The notes: generated from the sequence alone by a model not told the origin. A DNA stretch of 64,000 nucleotides from Bacteroidaceae bacterium (GCA_017542145.1 JAFXXQ010000046.1:62001-126000), one strand, 5' to 3'. Shown: positions 43,425 through 53,436, counted from the stretch's first letter. Numbers and translations are program-made.

Positions 43425-44483
43425 ATGAAAAAAGTTCTCTTTATTGACCGCGACGGCACCATACTTGTCGAGCCTCCTGTAGATTATCAGATAGACTCCA
43501 TTGACAAATTCGATTTCGTCCCCGGTGCCATTAGCGCGCTGAAGGTGCTCTCTACGCTCGGCTTCGACTTAGTCATGGCATCGAATCAGGATGGTCTCGG
43601 CACCGAATCATTTCCCATAGAGGACTACCAGCCACTTCAGGACCTGTTGTTGCGTACACTTCGCAGCGAAGGTGTCGTCTTTGATGACATTCTCGTCGAC
43701 ACCTCCTTCCCCGAGGATAATGCTCCCACCCGAAAGCCGCGGACCGGCATGTTCAGCAAATACCTTGCGGGGGACTACGACCTCGCGGCAAGCTATGTCA
43801 TCGGCGACCGCGAGACGGACATGGAGCTTGCCCGCAACTTGGGCGCACAAGGCATACCCTTCCGGAACAACTGGGCTGCAATAGCGGAACGGCTGCGCCG
43901 CGCGTGCCGCACGGCTACAATAACCCGCAATACCCACGAGACAAGGATTACCGTCGACGTTGATCTTGACAACGCCACGCCATCGGCTATCAGCACAGGC
44001 CTGAAATTCTTCGACCACATGCTCGACCAAATTGCCCATCATGGCGGCATCGGCCTCAACATCAGTGCGCATGGCGACCTGGAAGTGGACGAACACCACA
44101 CCATGGAGGATGTGGCCATCTGCTTGGGCACGGCCCTGCTGCAGGCGCTGGGTGACAAGCGGGGCATTGAGCGCTACGGCTTCGCATTACCCATGGACGA
44201 GTGCGATGCGATGGTACTGCTCGATTTCGGCGGGCGAATGGATTTCAGTTGGGACGTCACCTTCACCCGTGAATACATCGGCGACACTCCTACGGAGATG
44301 TTCCGTCACTTCTTCCATAGCCTCTGCGCCGCCATGCAATGCAACCTTCACATAAAGGCCAACGGCGAGAACAACCATCATCTGGCCGAAGCCGTCTTCA
44401 AGGCTTTTGCCCGCGCTTTACGTGCTGCTATCTACCGCCAGCCCTTCAACTACGATCTCCCCTCTTCCAAAGGATTACTCTGA
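43425..44483 (+). CDS. hisB: Bifunctional histidinol-phosphatase / imidazoleglycerol-phosphate dehydratase
   Basis: 352 residues. The N-terminal HAD phosphatase (about 1-160) has nucleophile FIDRDGTI and VIGDRETDMELA. The C-terminal IGP dehydratase (about 165-352) has HMLDQIAHHGG and DEHHTMEDVAIC metal-binding His clusters and ENNHHLAEAVFKAF. Both halves look intact. The fusion is the same as in enterobacteria. Confidence 0.97.
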   Translation: MKKVLFIDRDGTILVEPPVDYQIDSIDKFDFVPGAISALKVLSTLGFDLVMASNQDGLGTESFPIEDYQPLQDLLLRTLRSEGVVFDDILVDTSFPEDNAPTRKPRTGMFSKYLAGDYDLAASYVIGDRETDMELARNLGAQGIPFRNNWAAIAERLRRACRTATITRNTHETRITVDVDLDNATPSAISTGLKFFDHMLDQIAHHGGIGLNISAHGDLEVDEHHTMEDVAICLGTALLQALGDKRGIERYGFALPMDECDAMVLLDFGGRMDFSWDVTFTREYIGDTPTEMFRHFFHSLCAAMQCNLHIKANGENNHHLAEAVFKAFARALRAAIYRQPFNYDLPSSKGLL

Positions 44484-44487
44484 CACA

Positions 44488-45066
44488 ATGATTGCCATCA
44501 TCGACTACAACACGGGCAACATCCGCTCTGTCATCAATGCCCTGGACCGCATCGGCGCTGCCGACTGTGTGCTCACATCCGACGCCGGCACCATCCGCCG
44601 AGCCTCGCATGTCCTACTCCCCGGCGTAGGTGAAGCAGGAACAGCCATGAATGAACTGCGCTCCCGCCGTCTCGACACGATTATCCCCACCCTCACACAG
44701 CCCGTCCTCGGCATCTGCATCGGTACGCAGCTGATGTGCCTGACATCCGAAGAAGGCGACACCGCGTGCCTGGGCATCTTCCCCACCCGCATCGTCCGTT
44801 TCCAGTCATTAAAAGTTCCCCACATGGGATGGAATACCCTGACAAGCCTTCGCAGTCCACTCCTGAACGACATCAGCGAAGAAAGCTATGTCTACTATGT
44901 CCATTCCTTCTACCCCGAGCTTTGCGACTGCACCATTGCCCACACGGAGTATGGCGTACCATTCAGCGGTGCCCTTCAGAAAGACAACTTTTTCGGCACG
45001 CAGTTCCACCCCGAAAAAAGCGGCCCCGTGGGCGAACAGATCCTCCGCAATTTCCTTTCCCTTTAG
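44488..45066 (+). CDS. hisH: Imidazole glycerol phosphate synthase, glutaminase subunit HisH
   Basis: 192 residues from ATG 44488 (MIAIIDYNTGNIRSV); an in-frame upstream extension lies inside hisB and is rejected. Class I glutamine amidotransferase with Cys in LGICIGTQLM and His/Glu in GTQFHPEKSG. Supplies ammonia to HisF. It lies 4 bp after hisB. Confidence 0.96.
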   Translation: MIAIIDYNTGNIRSVINALDRIGAADCVLTSDAGTIRRASHVLLPGVGEAGTAMNELRSRRLDTIIPTLTQPVLGICIGTQLMCLTSEEGDTACLGIFPTRIVRFQSLKVPHMGWNTLTSLRSPLLNDISEESYVYYVHSFYPELCDCTIAHTEYGVPFSGALQKDNFFGTQFHPEKSGPVGEQILRNFLSL

Positions 45067-45079
45067 TTCCATTTGTCCC

Positions 45080-45811
45080 ATGATTGAAATCATCCCTGCC
45101 ATAGACCTCATCGAAGGCCGCTGCGTCCGCCTCTCACAAGGCGACTACGACCGGCAGCGCACGTACGATGCTTCGCCGCTTGACATAGCGTGCCAATTTG
45201 CTGATGCAGGCATCCGTCGTCTGCACCTTGTCGACCTCGACGGAGCAAAGGCTGCCCGCCCCTGTAACCTCCATGTGCTGGAAGCCATCGCATCAGCTAC
45301 CGACCTCGATATTGAATGGGGTGGCGGCATAAAAGACCGTGAAGCATTGAGCAACGTCTTCTCAGCCGGTGCGGGTCACGCCATCTGTGGCAGCATAGCT
45401 ATCCGGCAGCCCGATGACCTCCGTGCATGGTTAGAGGATTTCGGAGGAGAGCGCATTATTCTCGGAGCTGATGTGAGGGAAGGCCGCGTAGCTGTCGGCG
45501 GCTGGCTGGAGGATTCAGCTCAAACCGTCGACGCCCTTATTGACACATTTCTTCCCCATGGACTTTCAGAAGTCATCTGCACCGACATCAGCCGCGACGG
45601 GATGCTCACCGGCCCTTCTTTCGACCTCTACACTCGCCTGCAAGCAGCCTACCCAGCAGTGACGTTCACCGTCAGCGGAGGCATCAGCAGCGTGGACGAC
45701 ATCCGCCGTCTTGACGCGCTCGGTCTGCCTCGAGTCATTGTCGGCAAGGCCTTTTACGAAGGGCATATCACCCTCTCCGACCTCTCTTCATTCAAAAAGA
45801 GTTTAAGATAA
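45080..45811 (+). CDS. hisA: ProFAR isomerase HisA
   Basis: 243 residues from ATG 45080 ([20 protein letters not shown]). TIM barrel with Asp in IPAIDL and [10 protein letters not shown], the two catalytic acids. The frame upstream to 44888 overlaps hisH and is not used. Fourth step of histidine synthesis. Confidence 0.96.
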   Translation: MIEIIPAIDLIEGRCVRLSQGDYDRQRTYDASPLDIACQFADAGIRRLHLVDLDGAKAARPCNLHVLEAIASATDLDIEWGGGIKDREALSNVFSAGAGHAICGSIAIRQPDDLRAWLEDFGGERIILGADVREGRVAVGGWLEDSAQTVDALIDTFLPHGLSEVICTDISRDGMLTGPSFDLYTRLQAAYPAVTFTVSGGISSVDDIRRLDALGLPRVIVGKAFYEGHITLSDLSSFKKSLR

Positions 45812-45836
45812 AAATATTAAATCGTTAATAATCTTC

Positions 45837-46595
45837 ATGCTCTCCAAACGAATCATCCCCTGCCTCGACGTCAAGGACGGCCGCACCGTCAAGGGCGTTC
45901 ACTTCGTCGGCCTTCGCGATGTAGGCGATGCCGTCGAACTGGGCAGCCGCTATGCTGCCGAAGGGGCCGACGAGCTTGTCTACCTCGATATCAGCGCCAC
46001 TCACGAAGGACGTCATACTTTCACCCAGCTCGTCGAGCGCATCGCCCGTGCCATCAATATCCCCTTCACCGTTGGCGGCGGCATCAGCACCATGAACGAT
46101 GCCGAGCGTCTGTTGGCTGCCGGTGCCGACAAAGTCAGTATTAACAGCGCGGCCCTCGCCCGCCCTGCATTCATCAGCGAATTGGCCGAGCGTTTCGGCA
46201 GCCAGTTTGTGGTCGTAGCCATCGATGCCAAAACGACCGACAACGGAACTTGGCACTGCACCACCCACGGAGGGCGACGGCTCACTGAAGTGGAGCTTTT
46301 CGCCTGGGCCCATGAGGCACAAGAACGCGGCGCAGGGGAAATCCTCTTTACCTCTATGGATCACGACGGCACCCTCGCCGGCTACCCCTGTGACACGTAC
46401 GCTGCCTTGTCCGACGGTCTTTCCATCCCCATCATCGCCTCTGGAGGTGCAGGCAGCATTGACCATATTGCTGACGTCCTCACTCAAGGCCGTGCCGATG
46501 CCGCTCTCATCGCCAGCCTCTTCCACGACGGTGTTCTCACAATTCCCTCTCTCAAGCAAGAACTCCACAACCGCCAAATTCCCGTTAGAATCTAA
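45837..46595 (+). CDS. hisF: Imidazole glycerol phosphate synthase, cyclase subunit HisF
   Basis: 252 residues, full length. TIM barrel paralogous to His[17 protein letters not shown] and [15 protein letters not shown] contain the catalytic Asp residues. Works with HisH. It lies 25 bp after hisA and 11 bp before hisIE. Confidence 0.97.
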   Translation: MLSKRIIPCLDVKDGRTVKGVHFVGLRDVGDAVELGSRYAAEGADELVYLDISATHEGRHTFTQLVERIARAINIPFTVGGGISTMNDAERLLAAGADKVSINSAALARPAFISELAERFGSQFVVVAIDAKTTDNGTWHCTTHGGRRLTEVELFAWAHEAQERGAGEILFTSMDHDGTLAGYPCDTYAALSDGLSIPIIASGGAGSIDHIADVLTQGRADAALIASLFHDGVLTIPSLKQELHNRQIPVRI

Positions 46596-46606
46596 TTATA
46601 TAATAT

Positions 46607-47209
46607 ATGACTTTCACCGATTTCAACCTCTCAAAAAACCCCGACAACCTGCTGCCCGTCATCATTCAGGACGCGGCTACGCTGCGTGTCCTTATGCTCG
46701 GCTACATGAATGCCGAAGCCTTCGAACGTACTGTCACTACCAACCTTGTCACCTTCTATAGCCGCAGCCGCCAAACCCTTTGGACAAAGGGCGAGACATC
46801 AAACAACTACCTCCACGTCGTAGAGATGTACGCCGACTGCGATGCCGACACACTCCTCATCAAAGCAATACCCGACGGCCCAACATGCCATCGCGGCACT
46901 ACTGCTTGTTGGGATACGCCCGAGGCCGAAGGGTTTCTCTTCGAACTGGAACATTGCGTGCAGGACCGACACGAGAAAATGCCCCTCGGTAGCTACACCA
47001 CTTATCTCTTCGAAAAAGGCCTCAACCGTATGGCTCAGAAGGTAGGCGAAGAAGCCGTTGAAACCATCATCGAGGCTACTACCGGCAATCGCGCCAAATA
47101 CATCGAAGAGGCCTCCGATCTACTCTATCATCTCCTCGTCCTCAATGAACAAGTGGGCGTCACCCTCGCCGACCTCCAGGCAGAGCTTCTCTCACGCCAT
47201 AAGAAATAG
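46607..47209 (+). CDS. hisIE: Phosphoribosyl-AMP cyclohydrolase / phosphoribosyl-ATP pyrophosphatase
   Basis: 200 residues. The HisI half (1-105) has LGYMNAEAFERT, LWTKGETSNN, DCDADTLLIKA (metal Asp/Cys) and GPTCHRGTTACW. The HisE half (110-200) has FEKGLNRMAQKVGEEAVETIIEA and ASDLLYHLLVL. Second and third steps of histidine synthesis. Last his gene; no terminator is visible before the transporter 31 bp later. Confidence 0.97.
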   Translation: MTFTDFNLSKNPDNLLPVIIQDAATLRVLMLGYMNAEAFERTVTTNLVTFYSRSRQTLWTKGETSNNYLHVVEMYADCDADTLLIKAIPDGPTCHRGTTACWDTPEAEGFLFELEHCVQDRHEKMPLGSYTTYLFEKGLNRMAQKVGEEAVETIIEATTGNRAKYIEEASDLLYHLLVLNEQVGVTLADLQAELLSRHKK

Positions 47210-47240
47210 CATATTATTCTATGCTTTTTTCTTTAAGCAG

Positions 47241-48218
47241 ATGAAAAAGATTTGCGATTTCATAGCTCGTTGGATGGGAATATGGGTGCTGGCAGCGGCA
47301 ACATTGTCATTGCTCTTTCCTTCATCATTTTCATGGATTAATACACGGACAATCAATCCACTCTTAGGCATTATCATGTTCGGAATGGGATTGACACTTT
47401 CTCCACGCGACCTCCGTGTGGTCTTAAGACGGCCGAGGGATATTCTCATCGGGTGTATGGCTCAGTTCACGGTTATGCCGCTGCTCGCCTTGGGATTGTC
47501 GTGGATCTTTGCTCTGCCGAAGGAGTTAGCGCTTGGCCTCATCCTTGTTGGATGTTGCCCAGGAGGCACGGCGTCAAATGTCATCACCTATCTTGCGGGC
47601 GGCGATTTAGCGCTGTCGGTAGGTATGACAGCTACATCAACCTTATTGGCCCCCTTGCTGACGCCCCTATTGGTTTGGTTAATGGCAGGGACAATGGTTG
47701 ATGTCGATACCGTAGGCATGTTGCTGAGCATACTCTATGTCGTCATCGCCCCCATTGCCACCGGACTATTGTGCCAACGATTCCTTCACCGCGCAACTGA
47801 AATCGCTCAGCCTTTCCTGCCTGCATTATCAACGATAGCCATCGCCATGGTAGTGTGCATCGTCGTTTCGCATAATGCCGAACGTCTTCTCGTCGGCGGA
47901 CTGATAGTAGTTCTGGCTGTGATGATGCATAATCTGCTGGGCCTCGCCATTGGATTTATGTTGGGCCGCCTTTTTCACCTGCCTAAACCCAAGTGCGTGG
48001 CCGTAAGCATCGAAGTGGGTATGCAGAATAGCGGCCTTGCGTCCTCGCTGGCCGTTCTCCATTTCTCCACTTTGCCACAAGCCGCTATCCCCAGCGCTAT
48101 CTTCAGCGTGTGGCATAACATCAGCGGTGCTCTGGCAGCCAAGTTCTTTCAGAAAACAAAGGATACCACGCTACTTTTAAAAGGAAATGGTATAGCAGTT
48201 GGCTCAAATAACGAATAA
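47241..48218 (+). CDS. Bile acid:sodium symporter (BASS/SBF) family transporter
   Basis: 325 residues from ATG 47241; the frame is open to 47058 inside hisIE but that part lacks homology. About nine to ten TM helices. GMGLTLSPRDL, LVGCCPGGTASNVITYLAGGD and EVGMQNSGLASSLA are SBF signatures (sodium-site crossover). Substrate unknown; members move bile acids, pantoate or other organic anions. It is 31 bp after hisIE with no terminator, so possibly under his control. Confidence 0.88.
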   Translation: MKKICDFIARWMGIWVLAAATLSLLFPSSFSWINTRTINPLLGIIMFGMGLTLSPRDLRVVLRRPRDILIGCMAQFTVMPLLALGLSWIFALPKELALGLILVGCCPGGTASNVITYLAGGDLALSVGMTATSTLLAPLLTPLLVWLMAGTMVDVDTVGMLLSILYVVIAPIATGLLCQRFLHRATEIAQPFLPALSTIAIAMVVCIVVSHNAERLLVGGLIVVLAVMMHNLLGLAIGFMLGRLFHLPKPKCVAVSIEVGMQNSGLASSLAVLHFSTLPQAAIPSAIFSVWHNISGALAAKFFQKTKDTTLLLKGNGIAVGSNNE

Positions 48219-48282
48219 GTATAAATTATCCGCATAATACCCCCTGAATGCTTGGACGCTGGACCATAGACGGAAGTTGTTC

Positions 48283-48366
48283 CAGTGGGCTGGCGGCGCG
48301 ACGCAGTGGGCTGCGCTCCCAGCCCACTGGGCTGGCATTTTATTCCACTGGGCTGCGGAATAGCAA
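48283..48366. repeat. Phased array E: CAGTGGGCTG cores at 21-bp spacing
   Basis: CAGTGGGCTG at 48283 and 48304, and CACTGGGCTG at 48325 and 48346: four cores exactly 21 bp apart with unrelated 11-bp linkers. It is much more GC-rich than arrays A and C. It lies between two convergent genes. Confidence 0.87.
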
Positions 48367-48414
48367 TACCGGAGACATAATGTCATGCGCTGAGAAGCCT
48401 GTCAAATGAGGGCG

Positions 48415-48443
48415 AGAAATGCGGTCATAAAGGCCGCATTTCT
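48415..48443. terminator. Bidirectional terminator hairpin
   Basis: AGAAATGCGG / CCGCATTTCT, a 10-bp perfect stem with 9-base loop, between the convergent transporter and methyltransferase genes. Confidence 0.7.
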
Positions 48444-48468
48444 GATTTATTGAGGTCTAATTCATTTA

Positions 48469-49668
48469 TTACTCAACATAAAGAACCAGCCCTTTGAGAT
48501 ATTCGCCTTCGGGATGATAAATGTTGATAGGATGGTCTGCAGGCTGATGGAGCTGATGGAGAATGCGGACACTACGGCCCGATTGGGCAGCAGCGGTGAA
48601 AACAGCCATGCGGAACTGGTCTTTATTGACGGCCTGCGAACAGCTGAAGGTAAACAGAATTCCCCCATGACGGATTTTCTGGAATGCCTTGACATTAAGA
48701 CGCCGATAGCCTTGTAAGGCGTTGTGAAGGGCATCGCGATGTTTCGCGAAAGCGGGTGGGTCGAGGACGATGAGGTCGTAACCTTCGGCATCATCGCAGC
48801 CGGGCATTGTGTCGAGATAGCGGAAGGCATCTTCAGCAAAAGCTTCGTGGCGTGTGTCGTCAGGGAAATTCAGCGCAACATTGGAACGGGTGATGTCGAT
48901 GGCGCGGGCACTACTATCAACAGAGTGGACAAGCGTTGCCCCACCCCGCATGGCATAAAACGAGAAACCGCCTGTGTAGCAGAACATATTGAGCACACGG
49001 CGTCCGTGAGCGTATGTTTCGAGTAAGGCACGATTATCGCGCTGATCAACAAAGAAGCCCGTCTTTTGCCCACCCATCCAATCAACATGAAAACGTAGAC
49101 CGTTCTCGAGGGCGACATCATCAGCAGGGCCACCGAGGAGGTAGCCATTCTCGTCGCGCAACCCTGCCTTGTAGGGTAAAGTGGTTTCAGACTTGTAAAA
49201 AATATTCTCTACCGTGCCGTTCATCACCTCCGCCAATGCTTCAGCGATGGCATGGCGGCTGACGTGCATGCCAACGGAATGAGCCTGCATGACGGCCGTA
49301 CGGCCATAGATGTCAATGACAAGTCCAGGTAGGTCGTCGCCCTCGCCGTGGACAAGGCGGTAACTGTCGGTCTGCGTGCCCATGGCAAGGCCGATGCTAC
49401 GACGAACATCATAAGCGACGCTCAAGCGATGACGCCAGAAAGCAGCATCGATGGGTTCATCCTCGTGGAACGTAAGGATGCGAACGGCAATGCTGCCAAT
49501 CTGCACATGCCCCCAAGCAAGGAAATCGCCTTCAGACGACTCCACACGAACGATGTCACCTTCGTCGGGCTGCCCCTCAATGTGGTGAATAGCACCACTG
49601 AACACCCACGGATGGAATCGACGTAACGACTCCTCCTTTCCTCTTTTTAGAACAACGATTTTATCCAT
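48469..49668 (-). CDS. RlmI-like 23S rRNA (cytosine-C5) methyltransferase
   Basis: 399 residues. An N-terminal PUA domain (about 1-75: LKRGKEESLRRFHPWVFSGAI) is followed by the RlmI insertion and a Rossmann methyltransferase: VLNMFCYTGGFSFYA (SAM motif I), VLDPPAFAKH (motif IV) and FTFSCSQAV with the catalytic Cys. RlmI methylates C1962 of 23S rRNA in E. coli; the same site here is inferred. It starts 13 bp after the exonuclease gene, in one operon with it and DUF5063. Confidence 0.9.
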   Translation of the reverse strand: MDKIVVLKRGKEESLRRFHPWVFSGAIHHIEGQPDEGDIVRVESSEGDFLAWGHVQIGSIAVRILTFHEDEPIDAAFWRHRLSVAYDVRRSIGLAMGTQTDSYRLVHGEGDDLPGLVIDIYGRTAVMQAHSVGMHVSRHAIAEALAEVMNGTVENIFYKSETTLPYKAGLRDENGYLLGGPADDVALENGLRFHVDWMGGQKTGFFVDQRDNRALLETYAHGRRVLNMFCYTGGFSFYAMRGGATLVHSVDSSARAIDITRSNVALNFPDDTRHEAFAEDAFRYLDTMPGCDDAEGYDLIVLDPPAFAKHRDALHNALQGYRRLNVKAFQKIRHGGILFTFSCSQAVNKDQFRMAVFTAAAQSGRSVRILHQLHQPADHPINIYHPEGEYLKGLVLYVE

Positions 49669-49681
49669 GAAAAATGATGCA

Positions 49682-50305
49682 TTAGCAATTTTGAGTGGGA
49701 GATAACAATTCGTAACCTTCCTTTTTCAGCCGTTTCAGTTCTTCAAAAATGAGTATACAGGCCCAGGCATCGGTAGCTGCATAAAGTTTTTGGGAATCGG
49801 TGAGGACATCAGCCTCCCAGTTGCTGAGACGCTGCGACTTGGAAATACGCCGTTCGAAAAGGATGGCAAAGATTTTCTGCAGGCTCTGCGCCTCGAAGCC
49901 CATTTGGGCAACACATTGCTGCAGCTCCACATAGCCACGCGGCTCGAAGTCACCCGCCGAATGCAAGCGAGAGAAGTCATCGCGCAGCGAAAGGCCTATC
50001 TTTAGAGGAGACGAAGATTGGAAGAACCGTCTCATTCCTTCAGTAAAACCAGTACGGTTCAGGCGAAAGAGGAAGCAAGTGTCGGTTGTGGAAATTTGCA
50101 GGAGCGAGACGCCGAAAGACTGTCCGCGGCGGAACGAGGGGCGCGTCTCGGTGTCAATCCCCACGTAGGGCTGGCCATTTAAGTAGGCGACAGCCTTTTC
50201 GGCCTCGGTAGCCGATTGAACCACAATAATCCGTCCGCCAAAGGCAGAGACCTCCATGCCGGCTATCTCTGATTTATCAATATTACTCTTCAACGTCCTC
50301 ATCAT
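49682..50305 (-). CDS. RNase D-like 3'-5' exonuclease
   Basis: 207 residues. DEDDy-type exonuclease: GIDTETRPSFRRGQ (Exo I, Asp and Glu), GLSLRDDFSRLH (Exo II) and YAATDAWACILIFEEL (Exo III Tyr and Asp). No HRDC domain, so a stand-alone exonuclease domain. RNA or DNA substrate is unknown. Its start overlaps the DUF5063 gene by 23 bp, indicating coupling; a later Met at 50257 is possible but would cut conserved sequence. Confidence 0.88.
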   Translation of the reverse strand: MMRTLKSNIDKSEIAGMEVSAFGGRIIVVQSATEAEKAVAYLNGQPYVGIDTETRPSFRRGQSFGVSLLQISTTDTCFLFRLNRTGFTEGMRRFFQSSSPLKIGLSLRDDFSRLHSAGDFEPRGYVELQQCVAQMGFEAQSLQKIFAILFERRISKSQRLSNWEADVLTDSQKLYAATDAWACILIFEELKRLKKEGYELLSPTQNC

Positions 50306-50822
50306 CCAAACTATATTTTACTTCATGCAATGCACGCAAGGTGTTGACAAGCGTTTGTCCCCAGTAGATTGCGAAGCTTTCGCGGCATTCGACAATAGCA
50401 TCATTCATCGTCTGATTGACGCCCGTGCGGAAGAGGCAGACAAAGTTCTTGATGTCCTGCCAGATGTCTGCTAAATCCTCAGAAACAGTCTTGCGGATGG
50501 GGGTGTCGCTGTACTTCATGTCAGCAACAAAAACATCCAGATAGTCGTCACGCTCAGCCATCACGTCCGCCAGCGTCAGACGCAGCACTTCGTATTCGTC
50601 TTCAGTAACAAACCGCTCAAGGTCATCACATGCGTCTATCCGCGAGCACTCTGGCAACATACTGCCCTTGAGATAAAGCAACGGGAGCAACTTGAGCAGC
50701 GTATCGACAAGCGACGCACGAGTGGCACCTTCGCTGCGCTCTAAAAAACTGCAATACTCAGCCGCAACAGTCACAAATTCCACCACATTGCGGTCAAAAA
50801 CGATTTCTGATCTTACTGGCAT
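50283..50822 (-). CDS. DUF5063-domain protein
   Basis: 179 residues, all helical and rich in acidic residues (NVVEFVTVAAEYCSFLER; LKLLPLLYLKGSMLP; EDLADIWQDIKNFVCLFRTG). This matches the DUF5063 family, of unknown function, usually found beside the RNase D-like gene in Bacteroidales. First gene of the three-gene minus operon; a -7 box lies at 50851-50858. Confidence 0.8.
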   Translation of the reverse strand: MPVRSEIVFDRNVVEFVTVAAEYCSFLERSEGATRASLVDTLLKLLPLLYLKGSMLPECSRIDACDDLERFVTEDEYEVLRLTLADVMAERDDYLDVFVADMKYSDTPIRKTVSEDLADIWQDIKNFVCLFRTGVNQTMNDAIVECRESFAIYWGQTLVNTLRALHEVKYSLDDEDVEE

Positions 50823-50850
50823 CTATTCACTACTTCTAATAATAGGGATG

Positions 50851-50858
50851 CAAATATA
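50851..50858 (-). promoter_or_regulatory. -7 element for the DUF5063 operon
   Basis: TAtaTTTG on the minus strand, about 28 bp before the start. No clear -33 TTG. Confidence 0.5.
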
Positions 50859-50963
50859 GCCCATTCGTTCCGATTCCGAAAACAGAAAATGAAAAAACTG
50901 TTATTTTAAATAAGAATACCAATTATTTTTCCAAACATTATCGGATAATCCACCAAAAAGTCC

Positions 50964-50971
50964 TACCTTTG
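50964..50971 (+). promoter_or_regulatory. -7 element for ftsK
   Basis: TAccTTTG at 50964-50971, followed by C, 23 bp before ATG 50995. No clear -33 TTG at the expected distance. Confidence 0.55.
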
Positions 50972-50994
50972 CACCCAAATGTGGTTTCCGGAAA

Positions 50995-53436
50995 ATGAGT
51001 AAAAAGAAATCTATCAATAAGGCGTCCGCCAAAGCATCAAAGACATCTTGGCTTTCGAGGACGTGGCAAGCTTTCACGAGTGACAAGACGCTGTTCATCA
51101 TCGGCATTTTGCTGTTATTGGCTAGCCTTTACATGGCATTATCGTTTGCTTCGTACATCCTCAGCAGCGGCGGAATCGACCAAAGCGTTCTAGAAGCTGA
51201 CGGCGCAGCTGCTGATTATAATAACATGGGCGGCAAACGGGGTGCCTGGATAGCCGAGGTGCTCATCAACCGCAGCTTTGGCATCACTGCATGTATCATC
51301 CCCATTCTGACAGCCGTTTACGGACTTCAGCTGATGCGCATCCGCAAAGGGGGATTCAAACTCGTTCGCTGGACAATCATCTGCTGCTCGATACTTATCT
51401 GGGGCTCTGTTTTCACCAACGTCACATTTGGCCATCTGAGCGACCGCATGAGCTACCACATTGGCGGTTGGCACGGCAAGTTCGTTACCGATTGGCTCAC
51501 CAACCAGATTGGGCTGACAGGTGTTTTTATCGTCCTGTTTATCACCGCCATCCTTTTCTGCATCTATCTGACCAGCGATACCATTACGTTCATCCGCCGT
51601 CTGTTCCATCCGAGCTCGTTCTTGCCAGGCAAGGATGAGGAGGAAGAAGAATACATAGTTTCAGACAAGACTTCTGATTTCAATCTTCAGACATCAGATG
51701 AAATCCCTGCGAAAGATTCTGATGCAGAAGTATTTTCAAATAGTCTGAAACCTGCAATAAAATTGTCTGAAAAAGTGCCTGAGTCGGAAGACGAAGAGGA
51801 ATTCGTCGAAGGACGCCCTGCCAGCGATAGAACCGTACACCTTACAGGTGAACCTGGATTCGATGTCACTGCTGCCTCCGAAACAGAAACGGTGAGCAAG
51901 CTTCAGCACGAGGAAGAGAAAGGCCCGTATGACCCCAAGAAAGATCTCTCGCGCTACAAATATCCTACCCTCGACCTGCTGAACAAGGGCGGCGACGATG
52001 CCATTGCCATCGACAGAGAAGAACAGGATAAGAACTACCACGACATCACCGAAACACTACGCTCGTTCGGCATTGAAATCAGCAGCATCAAGGGCACCGT
52101 AGGCCCCACCATCACCCTATACGAAATCACTCCTGCCCCTGGAATAAAAATCAGCCGAATCAAAAACCTTGAAGAGGACATTGCCCTCAGCCTGAAAGCA
52201 CTCGGCATCCGTATTATCGCTCCCATGCCTGGCAGAGGCACCATCGGCATCGAGGTACCCAACCGCAAGGCGCAGACCGTCTCGATGTACTCCGTCCTTG
52301 CCAGCAAGAAGTTTCAGGAATGCGACTATTCCCTCCCCGTCGCCATCGGAAAAACAATCACCAACGAAGTCTTTACTTTCGACCTCGCTAAAGCACCCCA
52401 TCTGCTGGTGGCAGGTGCAACAGGGCAAGGAAAATCCGTCGGCCTTAATGCCATCATCACCTCCCTTCTATTCAAGAAACACCCTGCCGAACTAAAATTT
52501 GTGCTCGTTGATCCGAAGAAGGTGGAGCTCAGCATTTACAACACCATCGACCACCACTTCCTGGCTAAGCTCGAGGATGAAGAGGACGCCATTATCACCG
52601 ATGTCGATAAGGTTGTCCGCACGCTGAAATCGCTCTGCAAGGAGATGGACGACCGTTACGACCTGTTGAAAGCAGCTGGCGTCCGCGGCATCAAGGACTA
52701 CAACGAGAAATTCAAAAACCGCCAGCTCAATCCCAAACAGGGGCATCGCTACCTGCCCTACATCGTTGTGGTCATCGACGAATACGGTGACCTCATCATG
52801 ACCGCCGGCAAAGCTGTTGAACTGCCCATTTGCCGTATCGCCCAGCTGGCTCGAGCCGTCGGCATGCACATGATTATCGCTACCCAGCGCCCCACGGCCA
52901 ACATCATCACCGGTACCATCAAGGCCAACTTCCCCACTCGTATCGCCTTTAAGGTAATGTCTCCTATTGACTCTCGCGTCATTCTCGAGCGAACAGGTGC
53001 CAACAACCTTGTCGGCCGAGGCGACATGCTCTATCTTGGCACAGGTGATCCCGTCCGTATCCAATGTGCCTTTGTTGATACACCCGAGGTAGAGCGTATC
53101 GGCGAATACATTCACAAGCAGCAGGCTTATCCAATAGTGTTCCCGCTACCCGAAGTGGTGGAAGAGACCGAGAGTGGTCCCTCCGACGATTTCGATGCCG
53201 GACACCTCGACCCGCTTTTCGAGGAAGCTGCTCAGCTGGTCGTCAGCCGTCAACAGGGTTCCACCAGCACCATTCAGCGCCAGTTCGCCATCGGCTACAA
53301 CCGCGCCGGTCGCATCATGGACCAGTTGGAGCAGGCGGGCGTCGTCGGTCCTGCACAAGGCAGCAAGCCTCGTCAAGTGCTCATCCAAGATTTATTAGAG
53401 CTCGAGAACATTCTTTCCAACTTAAGAGAAAAATAA
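50995..53436 (+). CDS. ftsK: DNA translocase FtsK
   Basis: 813 residues. Moves chromosome dimers at the division septum. The N-terminal part has about four TM helices (to about 205), then an acidic low-complexity linker. The RecA-like motor has Walker A GATGQGKS (about residue 475) and Walker B YIVVVIDEYGDL; ATQRPTANIITG is the FtsK signature. The C-terminal gamma winged helix (about 745-805; STIQRQFAIGYNRAGRIMDQLE) reads KOPS-like sequences. It is followed by lolA-like and trxB. Confidence 0.96.
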   Translation: MSKKKSINKASAKASKTSWLSRTWQAFTSDKTLFIIGILLLLASLYMALSFASYILSSGGIDQSVLEADGAAADYNNMGGKRGAWIAEVLINRSFGITACIIPILTAVYGLQLMRIRKGGFKLVRWTIICCSILIWGSVFTNVTFGHLSDRMSYHIGGWHGKFVTDWLTNQIGLTGVFIVLFITAILFCIYLTSDTITFIRRLFHPSSFLPGKDEEEEEYIVSDKTSDFNLQTSDEIPAKDSDAEVFSNSLKPAIKLSEKVPESEDEEEFVEGRPASDRTVHLTGEPGFDVTAASETETVSKLQHEEEKGPYDPKKDLSRYKYPTLDLLNKGGDDAIAIDREEQDKNYHDITETLRSFGIEISSIKGTVGPTITLYEITPAPGIKISRIKNLEEDIALSLKALGIRIIAPMPGRGTIGIEVPNRKAQTVSMYSVLASKKFQECDYSLPVAIGKTITNEVFTFDLAKAPHLLVAGATGQGKSVGLNAIITSLLFKKHPAELKFVLVDPKKVELSIYNTIDHHFLAKLEDEEDAIITDVDKVVRTLKSLCKEMDDRYDLLKAAGVRGIKDYNEKFKNRQLNPKQGHRYLPYIVVVIDEYGDLIMTAGKAVELPICRIAQLARAVGMHMIIATQRPTANIITGTIKANFPTRIAFKVMSPIDSRVILERTGANNLVGRGDMLYLGTGDPVRIQCAFVDTPEVERIGEYIHKQQAYPIVFPLPEVVEETESGPSDDFDAGHLDPLFEEAAQLVVSRQQGSTSTIQRQFAIGYNRAGRIMDQLEQAGVVGPAQGSKPRQVLIQDLLELENILSNLREK

